The notes below the pieces were generated by a model. That model saw nothing but the letters and a program-made list of their open reading frames with translations. It did no database searches and was not told the DNA's origin. Below, in pieces: positions 32,881 to 44,439 of a DNA stretch of 64,000 nucleotides; position 1 is the first letter of the stretch; every line of letters starts with the position of its first letter. The stretch covers positions 620,001 through 684,000 of the forward strand of contig JAHNUO010000016.1 in the NCBI GenBank assembly GCA_019787685.1. The letters run 5' to 3'. The stretch comes from Chiua virens (taxonomy: Eukaryota > Basidiomycota > Agaricomycetes > Boletales > Boletaceae). The position numbers were made by a program, and so were the translations under genes.

Positions 32881-33869
32881 TGAAAAACAGTAAAACAGGC
32901 TGGTGTGACAGGACCAGGATTAATGGAATGGTCAGATAGAAAGAAAAGGGATGTGTGCAAGTATGACTCGTCCCAAGGGGTTCTGAGGTTGGAGACAAAG
33001 TGTCAAGGCATTGACAAGAGCTTTGAAAGCAATCCGGACACATTCCCAGATGAAACTGTATGAGGATCGACAAAACTGGCTGAAACGCGGACAGTCAGAT
33101 AGTTCAACAACAAGGCAGAGACCTGAACACAACAGCGATCAAGTATGAGTAAGGGTGGTTTGAAAAGATAGTTAAATGGACAAGGCAACTTAGAACCTGA
33201 GAGAAACAGGGATTGAAAGATGAAAATTTTATTTACAAACACAATTTTATAGTCTCAGGTATTCCCAGGAGTTTTACAGCAGATAAAGTATCACTTAGAA
33301 TGTGAGAGAAACAGGGATTGAAAGATAAAATTTTTATTTATGAACACAATTTTATAGTCTCAGGTATTCCCAGGACTTTTACAGTGGATGAAGTATCAAG
33401 TAAATAAGGAAAGCAGATGTATACAGAGCTGTCTCTCATGGGGATTGACCTGTGAAAAGAAAAAAAAACAATGTTCTGTCAAGGTGGGATAAGGTTTGAT
33501 CCGTGAATCAATGGACTACCTTTAAAATGTCATATGACCCAACTATCCATACCTTTTAACCAATCGGATATGTGTCAATGACACGGAAGCGTCTGAAAAG
33601 AATCTAAGAAGGTATGAATAAAATGGAAATTGGACAAAAAGAGAGTCAATTAGTGTGTGTTGTGTGATCTCAATCAAGCGACCTGATTCGGTCACCTCAC
33701 GCAGAAACATGTAGGAACAAAAACAAAACATATGAATATGGGTTGGATCCACTCGGATAGACACGGGACCACAACAGACAGATAGGACAATTGATATGGG
33801 CAGTCCAGGCATCCTGTAAACAAAGCAGGAATACGGGTTTATCACCTCAAGGGGCCATTGACTCCTACA
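32881..33869 (-). repeat. Gypsy-C 3' LTR with internal tandem duplication
   Basis: 989 bp, TGAAAAACAG...GACTCCTACA on the + strand (TGTAGGAGTC...TTTTTCA in its own direction). It contains two adjacent ~105-bp copies (33191-33295, 33296-33400) with the motif ATTTTATAGTCTCAGGTATTCCCAGG in each. A similar TTTTATAGTCC(T) motif occurs in families L3 and L4. Confidence 0.8.
33191..33400. repeat. Tandem 105-bp duplication in the Gypsy-C LTR
   Basis: Two head-to-tail units starting TAGAA at 33191 and 33296, about 90 percent identical by eye. Each holds GAGAGAAACAGGGATTGAAAG and a TTTTATAGTCTCAGG core. Confidence 0.85.
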
Positions 33870-33910
33870 CCCAACAAGGACTTGAATACTGACTGTCCTC
33901 AGTCAGTCAT

Positions 33911-35985
33911 GTGACACCCGCAAACGCTGACCTTAAACTGGTGACTGGGATCAGCCGCGTATTAAAGCCTTGCATTGGCTGTCTGCTCTTTCAACAGGTT
34001 TTCTCTCCTCTCAATTCACTACTCATCACCATGTCTCTTATGTCCCTCGACTCCATTCTTGCATTTGCAGACTCTCCCGTCAATGAGGTGACTGTCAAGG
34101 TTGAGAAGGACCTTGCACAAGGAAAGGATCGGATTGTGGCTGTGGCACTGGTGGTGCCGGATGATAAGGAGGAGATGCAGGAAGAACAGGAGGGATGGTG
34201 CCAGGAGTGGCAATGGGCTTTGGTACATTGCGAATTTCATAGAGTTGATTGGGTATTAACCAAATTTGTAGGAGCATCTGAATACTGCCCTTAGTCAGGC
34301 TAAGTCACACAGCATTTCCTGCCACCTCAGCGATGAGACAGTGAAGATGATGTGTGAAGCAACCACATTTTTTTGTAGATGGCAGGGTGAAGTAGCTCAA
34401 CATGCAGATGCTCAGAGACAGCAAGCTCCCTCAGGCAAGGCAATGGGGCCCAGGTTGTTCAGATCCGCTGTAGGAGTTAGATACTCCCTACGGTTGTAGG
34501 ATACATTTTCCTCGCTCTTCATCATGTCATATCATCTCCCATCTCATCCGCCATCGACTTCGTGCCAGCCCGGTTTCATTCCAAGCATTTACAGATCATC
34601 CAAATCCAATCCAAGTCCAATCCGATTCAACACGATCCAATCTGGTTCTTTCGTACGTATTCTGCTTCATCCAATTTGACTTGTTCTACTCGATTTGGCC
34701 TTATTAAGGTCATTACTATCCTAACACCTTTCCTTTCTTTGTCATCTACAAGGTTTGACACTCCTTCTTTCCATACTCACCCTACGTCAATCCTGTACAC
34801 TTACTTAGGGTCGGATTACCTTTTATCCCAGGACTATAAAACCATGTTTCTAACACAAAAATATTGTCTTTCTGCGTTCAGGAGATCTCCTGTTTACTCT
34901 CCCGTGCGTGAGTGAGCTGGATAGTTTCTCTTTTACCTCTTCCTATCGTTCCTCTGTGTCTCATCTACTCGAATCAATACTCTCATCGCCTTGCCTCCAC
35001 CCGGATACTTTTACATCGACCGCTTTTCATTCCAGATCGTCCAGCAGCCTCTAGGGCTCTTAGACAAACCTGAATCCATCATTCCTTCAAACATAACCCC
35101 CCTTGGGACGAACCTATCGCCCCACCTTTCTTCTTATCACCTATTATTACTTTTCTACACCGCTTTGCTTCTGGGTGGTTTGGTTGTGGGAACAGGCAAG
35201 ACCGTTGAGGTTGAGGCTGGCAGGAAGCACAAGGTGAGACCACTGTTGCCTCAGGTACTTTGCTTTGTTAATGGTTCTTTTCAGTGGTCCGCTCGAAAGG
35301 CTGCTATGGATGATAGCCTGTGTGACAAGGAGGAGGAGGTGGTAGTTGTGGGTCCACTTAGTATTCCAGATCGTATGGTTCATGACCCGGCATGCGAGAT
35401 GTGCACTTGGACTGGTAAGTTGTGCACAGGGATTCTGGGTCGCACCTGTGATCCTTGCTTCAAAGCCAAGGGCCAGTACAACAAGTCAAGTGGTCGGGGT
35501 GTAAAGAGTGGGCCATCAGTTGAGAAGTGGAAACTAGCAGATCCTAAGGCCAGAGCTGCAGGTAGGACCTCTCTCCTCAGATTGCATTGACTTGGCTGAT
35601 CTTTTTCATAGTGTTACCCATTATCAAGGTTACCATCCTGGCTCACAAGGCCATGGTCGATCCTTCACCCGCGTCTCCTCCAACACCAGATGTGCCCGAG
35701 CCGCTCTTCTATGAGTCCAAGCCCGTGTCTCCACTCCCTTTTCAAGATAAGGGGGAAGAAGTAGAGTCGCCCAACTTGAAGAAGAAGTCTAAGACTGGCT
35801 CGCCATCTGAGCCTTATAATGGGGTGGATGATATCCAGCGCACTATTCTCTCTCTGGAGGCAAAGTTCCTGTTGACCAGGTCCTTCTTCAAGGAGCTCCA
35901 GGTTCGTGCTTTGGCCATGGAATCATATGTCGCTTTGCAGCAGGGGGAACTGGATAGGGTAAAGCTGGCATTTGGAATGTCTTGA
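33911..35985 (+). pseudogene. Hypothetical protein with Cys cluster, antisense in Gypsy-C 3' region
   Basis: Plus-strand coding pieces between the Gypsy-C integrase and its 3' LTR, opposite in direction to pol. Piece 1 (33911-34294) has MSLMSLDSILAFADSPVNEVTVKVEKDL and an acidic stretch. The stretch 34295-34468 continues with a helical, Gln-rich frame. After the L3 LTR (34469-35159), piece 2 (35164-35590) has a basic GRKHKVRPLLP and a Cys cluster CEMCTWTGKLC...CDPCFKAK (CX2CX6CX7CX2C, about 35395-35465). Piece 3 (35587-35985) has an acidic/Pro linker and a helical tail (RTILSLEAKFLLTRSFFKELQVRALAMESYVALQQGEL), likely coiled coil. Introns are likely near 35560-35610. I do not recognise a named family; zinc binding is inference. 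The apparent N-terminus at 34991 (MPPPGYFYIDRF) is LTR sequence, not protein. Confidence 0.5.
34469..35159 (+). repeat. Solo LTR, family L3, in the antisense gene
   Basis: 691 bp, TGTAGGAGTTAG...TTTTCTACA, with perfect 4-bp duplication CCGC (34465-34468, 35160-35163). Removing it joins the two coding sides. Confidence 0.92.
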
Positions 35986-36583
35986 GTTGTTTCCAGCCCA
36001 TCCCTATTTGTATGATAGTGTATAGTCGATATCCATATCCAAGTGAGATCCCTAAGTATGAAAACAAGGATTAGAAGAGCAACAAAATGATATGAATGAA
36101 AAGAGATCTAAATGAATGACACCTGAGCATGGGGTTCCACCCGTCTTGTTTTCTTCGGTTGTCTATCACATCTTTGCCTACTTTTGTAACCTTTATTGTC
36201 TATATCGGTCGAAAGTGGATCAGTAAAACTATCACTTGGTCAAAATGTGTGTGTGCCCCATCATGTGTTTGAAGACAAAAATCTAGGTATTAGTTAGTTG
36301 GGGCAAGAGGGGAAATGGATAGATGTCTGTTTTTCTGTTTTTCTGGTTTTTCTTTGTTTATGGTTTTTTAGATCTTTTTGGTATGAATGAGCAAGAAAGT
36401 AGAGGTTGTGAGTGAGTGCAGTTCTATGGGGTATCATAAGACTTTTTATTTGCTTGGATATTGTTTTTTTGTGAAATCAAATACACCGGACAAAACCTGG
36501 GGTGAAATAGAGAGCACTGGACTAAACCCAGGATAGAACAAATATGTATCGGGTGGTATAAGGGAGGCAGTAATGATGGAAGG
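35986..36583. other. AT-rich stretch between antisense gene and Gypsy-C integrase tail
   Basis: No gene recognised. Contains T-rich runs near 36330-36380 and 36460. It is probably the shared 3' untranslated region of the antisense gene and of pol. Confidence 0.35.
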
Positions 36584-38794
36584 CTAGTCTTGCGAGACAT
36601 TGCCCTTGTCTTCATCTTTATACTCAACATCTTTCTCAGCATCAGAGTGGTCATATTCCTTATTGCCTATTCCAGTCAGTTCAGTAACCAGAATAGTGAT
36701 TTTCATCCGTGGAAAGTAAGGTAGCAAGTGGAACACCACATACCTCAGTTTCAAAATGGCACTGTCCAACTCAGCTAGCAGATATGATTCTCCAGTACTC
36801 CTGCAAAGGACCACCATTGGACCGAGGTAGCGTGGCTTTGTTTTCCGGTTCAACTCCTTCTCAATCCACGTATTTTGAACCAAGACAAGGTCACCAGGAC
36901 TAAACTCTTTCATCCATATCCAGTTCTTGAATTGCTGTAGAAAACTAATAATAGATGAAATGAAGAAAGGTGGGGAGATATGTTCATCCCAAGGGGGGTT
37001 ATACTCAAAGGAATGAAGGATTTGGGTTTGTCTAGGAGTCCTAGAGGCTACTGAACGATCTGGGATGAAAAGCAATTGATGAAAAAGTATCTGGGTGGAG
37101 TTGAGGTGATGAGAGGATTGATTTGGGTAGATGAGACATGGAGGAATGATAGGACAAGGTAAAAGAAAGGCTATCCAGCTCACTCACACACAGGAGAGTA
37201 GACAGGAGATCTCCTGAATGCAGAAAGATAATATTTTATGTTAGAAAACATGGTTTTATAGTCCTGGGCACAACCCAGGACTGTTAGAGGCAATCCAACC
37301 CTAGGTAAGTATACAGGATCAATATAGGGTGAGTATTTAAGAAGGAGTGTCAAACCTTGTAGATAACAAAGGAAAAGAAGGTGTTAGGATAGTAACGACC
37401 TTAATAAGGCCAAATCGAATAGAACAAGTCAAATCAGATGAAGTGGAATATATACAATGAAACTGGATTGGATGGTGTTGACTTGGATTGGACTTGGATT
37501 GGATTTGGATGATCTGTAAATGCTGGGAATGAAACTGGACTGGCATGAAGTCGATGGTGGATGAGATGGGAGGTGATAGGACATGATGGAGAGTGAGGAA
37601 AAGGTATCCTACAACTGTAAGGAGTATCTAACTCCTACATCATACCTCAAAATCTTTAAGGGATGCAAACTGTGATGCCAGGATGCATTCTTGGATAGAA
37701 TCAATATCTGTTTGACACTTTTGGAGCTGATGAGCTCTCCAAGCTATCAAGCTTTCATTAGAAACTGGGTCAGCATTAGGAACAGGAACAAGAAATGTTG
37801 CCTTGGATAAATTGAACGGAAAAAGTGGCTTGACACCATGTACCATAAAGTATAGCAAAAGACTGGTTTCTTTGAGTATAGTGACACGTTCAGCCCAGAA
37901 AACAGAGTGAGTGATCATCAGCCAGCAAACTTCCCCTCCCAGGGTACTTTTGACAACAGCCTCCTGGACATCGAGATGACACTGTTCAATGATGCCATTC
38001 ACCTGAGAGTTGTAAGGGAAAATCTGGATATGACAGATACCATATTGGGTAGCCAAGTTGTTGAGTGCCTGTAAAAATGCCAGACCATTGTCCATAATGA
38101 GCTCAGAGATGGTTCCCCAACAGCATAGGACATCTTCAAAAATAAAAGATGCAATAGAGGATGCATTCTCGGATCGCAACATGCACCATTCAGGATATGC
38201 AGTAAGAGCACATTGCACCTGAACAATATACTGGTATTCACCTAATCGAGGCATTACCATCGTGTCAATGTGGACTTTATGAAATAGCCCGCCCATAACT
38301 GGTATGGTAGGAGGAATATGAAACTTCTGTGTCTGTCAGATTTGACACTCATGGCAGGTATGGGTATACCATTTGACCTCATCAATGAGCAGGGGCCACC
38401 AGAAACGTAGCAGTAACCGTGTCCGAACTGAGAAGACGCCTTTGTGTCCAAGGTTGTCATGCGCCTCCTTAATGAGTCTGTAACAGTGTTCTGTTGGCAC
38501 AACTAACTGGTGTTGGCTGTGCGGTTCTTGATGATAGAGAGATCTGTTTAGAAGGAAGAACCAGGTTGTGGAATTAATGAAGGAGGTGAAGTTGTGATCT
38601 TTCAAATCTGGAGGATGGACACAGTCATCAAGAAATAGGCAAATCTGATCAATGCATGCTTCTTTTGCCAGAGCTTTGGGGGAATGAGGGATAACTGGTT
38701 CTGGTTTGGCTGGTTCTGCCGTAGGAGAAATGAATACAGATATGGATTGGAAGGAATGTGTGAGCAAACCAACCCAGTGGTGACAACCGGTCAT
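36584..38794 (-). pseudogene. Gypsy-C integrase, split by an LTR
   Basis: Reading from 38794: zinc domain with HDNLGHKGVFSVRTRLLLRFWWPLL and CHEC (38500-38340), then a stop. The catalytic core follows from 38296: KVHIDTMVMP (first Asp), ELIMDNGLAF (second Asp) and NGIIEQCHLDVQEAV (Glu). Residues ASQFASLKDFEV abut the L3 LTR at 36936-37639. On the other side the C-terminal domain continues as FSPGDLVLVQNTWIEKELNRKTKPRYLGPMVVLCRSTGESYLLAELD (36890-36730). All three DDE residues are present. No chromodomain follows. This is the GPY/F-type C-terminus common to many gypsy integrases. Confidence 0.82.
36936..37639 (-). repeat. LTR family L3 in Gypsy-C integrase
   Basis: 704 bp, TGTAGAAAAC...ACTCCTACA. 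Flanks (TTGC left, TCAT right) do not match, so the duplication has mutated or a small deletion accompanied it. No internal region is present. Confidence 0.8.
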
Positions 38795-38799
38795 TTAAC

Positions 38800-39378
38800 A
38801 ATGTCATAGAGAAGGAATATGCTTGGTCCAACCAATCCTCAAAACCATTCTCTTCAGGAGGGTCATTCTCAGATGGTGGACGATGAGAGAGTCCATCTGC
38901 GCCAGTATGTCGGGTAGCAGGAACATGAATGAGGCGAAAATTGAATAACAAAATGCCTGCAATCCACCTGTTAATGGTCATGTTGGACTGGAGGTCCAGG
39001 TTATTGATCAACAAATACCCGGATTTTCTGTGATGGTTTTGTAAGAGCAGTCTGGGTTTTGGTAGCGGGTTGAGACTGTTTTGACCAGCAGATCATCTAT
39101 GAATGGATAGGTATAACGAGGTATCTCATCCTGCAAAATAAACGACATGTTGGCCTGATAGATTTGTACCACGTTTGTGTACCCCATGGGTACTGTAGTG
39201 AGCTGGTGCAGACCAATTGGACTGTTGAAAGTGGTGAGGTCATGTGAATCCGGGTGTAATGGATGTTGGTCATATCCAGCAAACAAGTCCATCATCCCAT
39301 ACACTGCATATCTGGCAAAAGATTCCACAAAGTGTTTGACGAGGGGTGGGGTAGACGAGTCACAGATTGTGACTGCAT
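38800..39378 (-). pseudogene. Gypsy-C RT palm and RNase H end, deleted between
   Basis: RT palm reads AVYGMMDLFAGYDQHPLHPDSHDLTTFNSPIGLHQLTTVPMGYTN (first Asp in MDLFAGYDQ, 39290) and YTYPFIDDLLVKT with the FIDD catalytic pair (about 39100). After TENPGI the sequence switches to the end of RNase H: MTINRWIAGILLFNFRLIHVPATRHTGADGLSHRP (38970-38880). The RT thumb and most of RNase H are missing. The upstream RT continues at 40152 across an inserted LTR. Confidence 0.8.
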
Positions 39379-39382
39379 TCAG

Positions 39383-40146
39383 TGTTACGATAGCTCCGGG
39401 TAGGACCTAGTATAGCTGCAAAAGCGCCAAGTACCAAGTGGCTGCGATAACTCAAACAATCACCACTTGATATGTGGTGCGCTGAAGAGTCAAACGAGGG
39501 TTTCTGGTCAGCAGATTGCTACCAGAGAGACGAGTGAAAACTCAGGTATTGCTGAGAGTTGTCTGGTTGGGAATCTATACCCAAGGGACAGTTGAGGGTT
39601 GAGGGTTTGACTACGTTGAGTCCAAGTTGGTCAAGGGACGACAAGAGAAGTCCCTGGTTGAGTGGTCACAAGGAAGGGTCCAAGTGGAGCAGTGATACTC
39701 AGCTAAATTGCGGAGATCAAGACTAGGGTACAGGAGTAACACTGTGAGGTATTTATACTATGAGGATCGTGCATGGACCAAGTAACTAAAAGGGGAGGCC
39801 AAGAAGAGCAGAAGGGCCAAGGGCCAAAAAGGGGAGTGCACGATATCCAAAAGGAGTGGGCAAGAAGAGCGGAAGGGATGAAAGCCCAAAAGGGGAAATC
39901 ATACGATGCAATGGCAGTGGATGATGACAGAGATGAAATGACAAATGCAAGGTCATCGGATGATGACGAGAAAGGAATGAGTAAGCGCGATGCCATTGGA
40001 TGATGACGCAAATGAAAAGAGTAAGCACTCGGGTTGGGCTGGTGTGGTTATGTAAGGTGGAAGAGGAACGAGTATGGATGAACGTACGAGGATACCTAGG
40101 TATTGAGTGAAGAGTACAAGTGAAGCAAAAGAAAGAAATCGTAACA
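39383..40146 (-). repeat. Solo chromovirus LTR in Gypsy-C RT
   Basis: 764 bp, TGTTACGATAG...AATCGTAACA. Flanks TTCAG (39378-39382) and TTTAG (40147-40151) are a 5-bp duplication with one C-to-T difference. Confidence 0.88.
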
Positions 40147-40151
40147 TTTAG

Positions 40152-40439
40152 TGACTGCAAGTCATGGACAAGTCATAGCAATTTACCGTCCTGTTTTAGG
40201 ATGCAAAACCACCATGTGGATGTTGAAGGTTCATACATGCCGGATGCAATCCAATCCTTGATAATCTGAATTGTGTCAGCCCACATTGCAGGGGGGACTG
40301 GGATGTTTTGCAGTATCCAAGGTGTATGAGGTATGGTAGGGATTTTGACAGGGGGGAAATATTGTTCGAGGAGACAGCCCCACTCGGTCGGTATCCAAGC
40401 AAAGGCCATTTTGTGTTTGCAGACAATCCATTGGATCAA
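40152..40439 (-). pseudogene. Gypsy-C RT N-terminal part
   Basis: Encodes FAWIPTEWGCLLEQYFPPVKIPTIPHTPW, then IKDWIASGMYEPSTSTWWFCILKQDGKLL, the standard RT approach to motif 1 (SSYRSPWFVVLKKDGK-like). It is followed by VTKCYDL-like residues before the LTR at 40146. A further 300 bases toward the protease (40440-40753) hold a less clear linker (ITGLKPLPTRPPNFTPGQHFTQECTD). Confidence 0.75.
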
Positions 40440-40753
40440 TTTGACTTCTTCTGGCCATAGCCAGTTAGCCGGGTCAAGATCTAAAGCATCAGTGCATTCC
40501 TGTGTGAAATGTTGTCCAGGGGTAAAGTTGGGTGGACGAGTAGGTAAAGGTTTCAGTCCAGTGATAGGATCATCCAGCAGAGATCACGTGATACGAAACT
40601 CCTCGCCAGTAGGAACAACAACCAACCAAACTTTACGTGCAACCAGTTTATAAACCAGCATGTGTGAAGTGGTATCACACAAATAAATGGAAGTGATAGT
40701 GGAAAGAACGTCTGGATTAGGGTCTGCACATGTGGATGATAAAAATGAGTTTC

Positions 40754-41489
40754 TCAGCAACAGGGGCATCCTTCTGTCCACGCCCGAGTAGACAAAGAGA
40801 ATTGCTTCCCTGTGTTAGGGTCTTGCTGTGTAATCATCTGTGCTCCATCTGGGTAATCATCAGTAGTCACACTCATGAGGCAATGAAACAGTTGTCTGAG
40901 CAACAGGTCAAAGTTTGCCCTGGCCAGAATCTGGACCTGAAGCATCACTTCACCTGTACCAAAGTCTACAGATAGGTTCTCCAGTACCCCCACTGTTTTG
41001 TCAATGCTTGTGTTAGCAGATGACATATTCATCATGTGATCTGACTGAATTAGGATACTGAGTGTCTCCCAGATGCATTTGGGCAGTGCGACAATCTTGG
41101 ACCCAGAGTCCAAAAGGCATTGGATGGCCCATCCAGATTCTCCTATCTTGGCCTTGATTGACTGAAGGGGAAGACTGTGATGTGCCACTATGAGTCTGTT
41201 GTCATTTCTGTTTATCCAGTCACCGTATTTGTGTTCGATGGCAAATGGGTCGAGACCTGCAAGCTTGTTTACCTGCACAGCATGAGTGGATAGGTTAGTT
41301 GTAACTCGTTTAGTGGTAGTAAGGTCCCGAAATTGTTTTCGGAACTCTGGTGTGACCGCAAATAAATCTTTAATGGGCACAGGTATACTTGTATCCAGGA
41401 CTTGGTCCAACACTCACTGTGGAGCTGAGTCATCCTCAAGCAGAAATGAGTACAGTCATCCACTGGCACTTTGAACAACAAATTTGCAA
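40754..41489 (-). pseudogene. Gypsy-C aspartic protease region
   Basis: About 219 residues from 41413: VLDTSIPVPIKDLFAVTPEFRKQF lead, then WAIQCLLDSGSKIVALPKCIWE with the DSGS active site, and LQVQILARANFDLLLRQLFHCL (pseudo-catalytic half and LLG(R) loop, here LLLRQLF). This is the Gag-Pol protease layout of basidiomycete gypsy elements with an LDTP/LDSG core. A stop follows CPCC. The upstream part merges into gag but is interrupted at 41490-42300. Confidence 0.78.
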
Positions 41490-42300
41490 GTCACATAGAA
41501 AACACAACACCACAAATACACTAGATTGGATACATATGATGTATGGTACTCTGGCATTACTATTACCTTATAGGTCTAGAAAATATGAATTGATGAGGAA
41601 ATGAACAATAAACTCAACAACCCAAAATGACCCATTATTGCGCCACACCAGCACTTCAAACAGTCCAAATGCAGTAAATTGTGCATAAAAAATATGGCTA
41701 AGTGTTATCACCTCTTACTCATTCTTGCTCCCACCCTCAGACCGCATGCCCCTGTTGCTCTTGTTCCTGCCTTGCACTTCAGTAGCCATGTCCTTGTCAA
41801 CTTGTTAATACTGGGTTTGGGAATTGCACCTTTCAGCTTTCCACATGTTGGTTTATCCCAGCCCTTTTGCTGCCCTTCCAGCTTGGCAAGTTTACATTCT
41901 TCCTCCCAAAGGTGAAATTGTGTTGCTAATCCTCCCTTCTCTTCATTCTAATGCGTCCAGCCTTGTGCGTGCTCTGCTCATCAATGTAGCTAAGCAAGGT
42001 CCTGCCATATAAGGCATATTACATAGCAAGCGACACTGATAGCAGCTGAGCAGACTTGCTCAACTGGCAACTCTCTGGCACAATTACAACAGTTTGATTG
42101 GGATCTCAACTAATTGTACTATACTGGACAGACCTCTACACATATAATACATGGTTTTTTTTAACCTCAATGTGTTTTTGTAGGTAGCAATGTGTCATTT
42201 ACTGAAAAATACGACATAAAAGTCTCATCATTTCTTTCCCAGACAGCACAAGGATACCAAAAACTACTGGAAACTATGCTGTTGGATAGTACCCCCATTT
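41490..42300. other. Unassigned insert between Gypsy-C gag and protease
   Basis: About 800 bases that break the gag-to-protease continuity and do not match any other sequence in the window that I can see. No convincing inverted ends or duplication were found. A 78-residue plus-strand frame (41679-41915) is hydrophobic and unlike any protein I know. Confidence 0.35.
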
Positions 42301-42372
42301 TTGTCAATTAGTTTTGTATATCTGAGGTGAATTTCATACATGGTGGGGGTTTGTTCAAAGCGCCAGTGGTGT

Positions 42373-43706
42373 TTAAAGTGCTGGTGGATGACTATACCTA
42401 TATTGCATCGTAGGGTTAAACAAAGGGTTAGTTTGTGCTGCATGGAAAGGAGGATTACTTTTGTCGTTGGCACGACTAGAAGAGGAAGAACCAGATGGTC
42501 TGGCTATTGCGGATGCAGGTGCAGGTGACATGGCAGGTGGGGAGCATGATGGTGTAGATGATGATGATGATTGGGGGTTGGCTTCTTTGGTGGTCTGTAA
42601 CTCTGGTGAGATGATCTCCTCAGACACCATGGCCGACTGATTGTTTAGTTTCCTAGGTGGCATATATATGTTGTCAAACCGAACACATTTACCCTTGTCC
42701 TTGGTCGCCTTATCTGCCTGGAATGTAGCCCAAGCCTGTGCAATGTATGGCTGGAAATCTGGGTCGGCTACTATGGATAGAGGTTCACTTTCCTCATCCA
42801 TTTCCATGAGTGTAAAGGCGGCCAGTTCAATGTCTAGGACCACTGGTGTCCCCAGGTGTGTGGATGATAAAATGCCTGCTGTAATATGTGGGGGTAAGTC
42901 CCTGGTAGTACTGCTTGATGACATGGATGCGACAGGGGGGTGAACCGGTTGGTTGTTGGCCCATGCATAGTCGACACTGTCCTTAAAACATTGTCTGCCT
43001 GGCGCTCAAGGGATGTTAGAGCTGTCTGGCATGTAGAGCTTGTTATCCAACCCTCTGACCACCTTCGCCGTATTGAGGTATTCAATGCAGATGGGGCAGG
43101 AATGCATATAATGGCTGGGTCCACCACAGAATTTGCAAGTGGTCGAGGTATGTGAGGTTTGGTTTGTCTCTACCTTCACTGTAGGAGCCAGCAAGTATGA
43201 AGAAATAGGTGTGGTCAGCCAATACATTGATGCAAGTGGTGTGGGTATTTGAGTCGGTTGATGTGGCAGTTAATATGTAGAGGTGAATGAAGGGGGACTA
43301 AGCATGGGGGTGAATGTCAGGCAGAATGTAGAACCCGTTAGGAGGAAAGTGGCCGCCTTCGTGGAATCATCCATGGAATATGGGTCATTAGGGTGGTGAT
43401 CTGGTAGTATGATGCATAGCTGGTCACAGATCTCCTGCTGTAGCTCAGGTGGGAACCCATTTAGGTATAAACCATTACAGTCGATGTCTGAGATTTTTTG
43501 GTTAGTGATTAGTATGGAAGAGACCTTATGAAATGCTCGGGTATATTCCCCAAGCTCATCCTGGTTATGCATCTGCCTGCCATGACATTTCTGAGCCAAG
43601 TACTCAAGGTCTGCATGACCATATTGGTTCATACCCTCACATCCAGGGTATAGTTTTTTAACCGCTGACACAAATATGTCCCAATCCATTGGGTTGGCTG
43701 TTGTTT
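42373..43706 (-). pseudogene. Gypsy-C gag body with CCHC knuckle
   Basis: From 43706: NPMDWDIFVSAVKKLYPGCEG, then YLAQKC, ELGEYTRAFHKVSSIL and GFPPELQQEI (capsid-like). Then the CCHC knuckle CKFCGGPSHYMHSCPICIEYL (43140-43080), and a Pro/Ser-rich tail (42924-42373) ending MQYRYSHPPAL. There are frameshifts near 43250 and 42940. The N-terminal part of the same gag is at 52055-52507 on the far side of Gypsy-D. Confidence 0.8.
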
Positions 43707-43711
43707 CTAGC

Positions 43712-44437
43712 TGTTACAATTTCTTTCTTTCGTTTCACTTGTACCTCTTCACTTTACTCGATACCTAGGTATCCTCGTACGTTCATCTGTACTCGTTCTC
43801 TTTTGACCTTTGAAACTCCGCACCAGCCTTACCCGGATGCTTACGTTCTTCTTTTCTCGTCATCATCCGATGGCATCGTACTTACTCATTCAATTCTCGT
43901 CATCATCCGATGGCTTTGCATTTGTCATTTCATCTTTGTCATCGTCCATTGCCTTTGCATCGTACAATTCCCTTTTTGTTTACTGCGCATCCCTTTTGGC
44001 CTTTTGGCCCTTCCGCTCTTCTGGCCTTCCCCTTTTAGTTACTTGGTCCGTGCGCAGTTCTCGTAGTATAAATACCTCACAGTGATACTCTTGTACCCTA
44101 GTCTTGATCTCCGCAATCTAGCTGAGTATCTCTGCTCCACTCGCCACAGCACCTGTGACCACTCGACCGGACTACTCCTAGTCCTCCTTGAACACTCGGA
44201 CTCATCGTAGTCAACCCTCGACCCTTGACCGTCCCTCAGGTATAGATTCCCAACCGGACAACTCTCAGCAATGCCTGAGTTTTCACTCGTCTCTCTGGTA
44301 GCAATCCGCTGACCAGAAACCCTCGTTCGACTCTTCAGCACACCACGTATCAAGTGGTGGTTGTTTGAGTTATCGCAGCCACTTGGTACTTGGCGCTTTT
44401 GCGGCTACACTAGGTCCTACCCGGAACTATCGTAACA
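43712..44437 (+). repeat. Gypsy-D 5' LTR
   Basis: 726 bp. It contains CATCATCCGATGGC(T/A) repeats (43860-43915), a TATAAATA box (44067-44074) and the predicted transcript start near 44099. It is paired with 51324-52049. Confidence 0.95.
44067..44110 (+). promoter_or_regulatory. Gypsy-D LTR promoter: TATA box and predicted transcript start
   Basis: TATAAATA at 44067-44074. The 12-mer TAGTCTTGATCT at 44099-44110 begins 32 nt after the first base of the box, the usual TATA-to-start distance. It is exactly complementary to the primer-binding site at 44440-44451. The box and 12-mer recur in the 3' LTR (51679-51686). Start position is inferred. Confidence 0.7.
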
Positions 44438-44439
44438 TA

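Noticed and set aside
34991..35163. A plausible protein start (MPPPGYFYIDRF) leading into the Cys-cluster frame.
   Set aside because: These bases belong to the inserted L3 LTR, which has a perfect CCGC duplication.
41679..41915. A 78-residue hydrophobic plus-strand frame.
   Set aside because: No family resemblance, no conserved copy, and it lies in an unassigned insert.
44039..44353. A 104-residue minus-strand frame in the Gypsy-D 5' LTR, repeated at 51651-51965.
   Set aside because: It is LTR sequence duplicated by definition; the reading frame has no start context or relatives and runs against the element.
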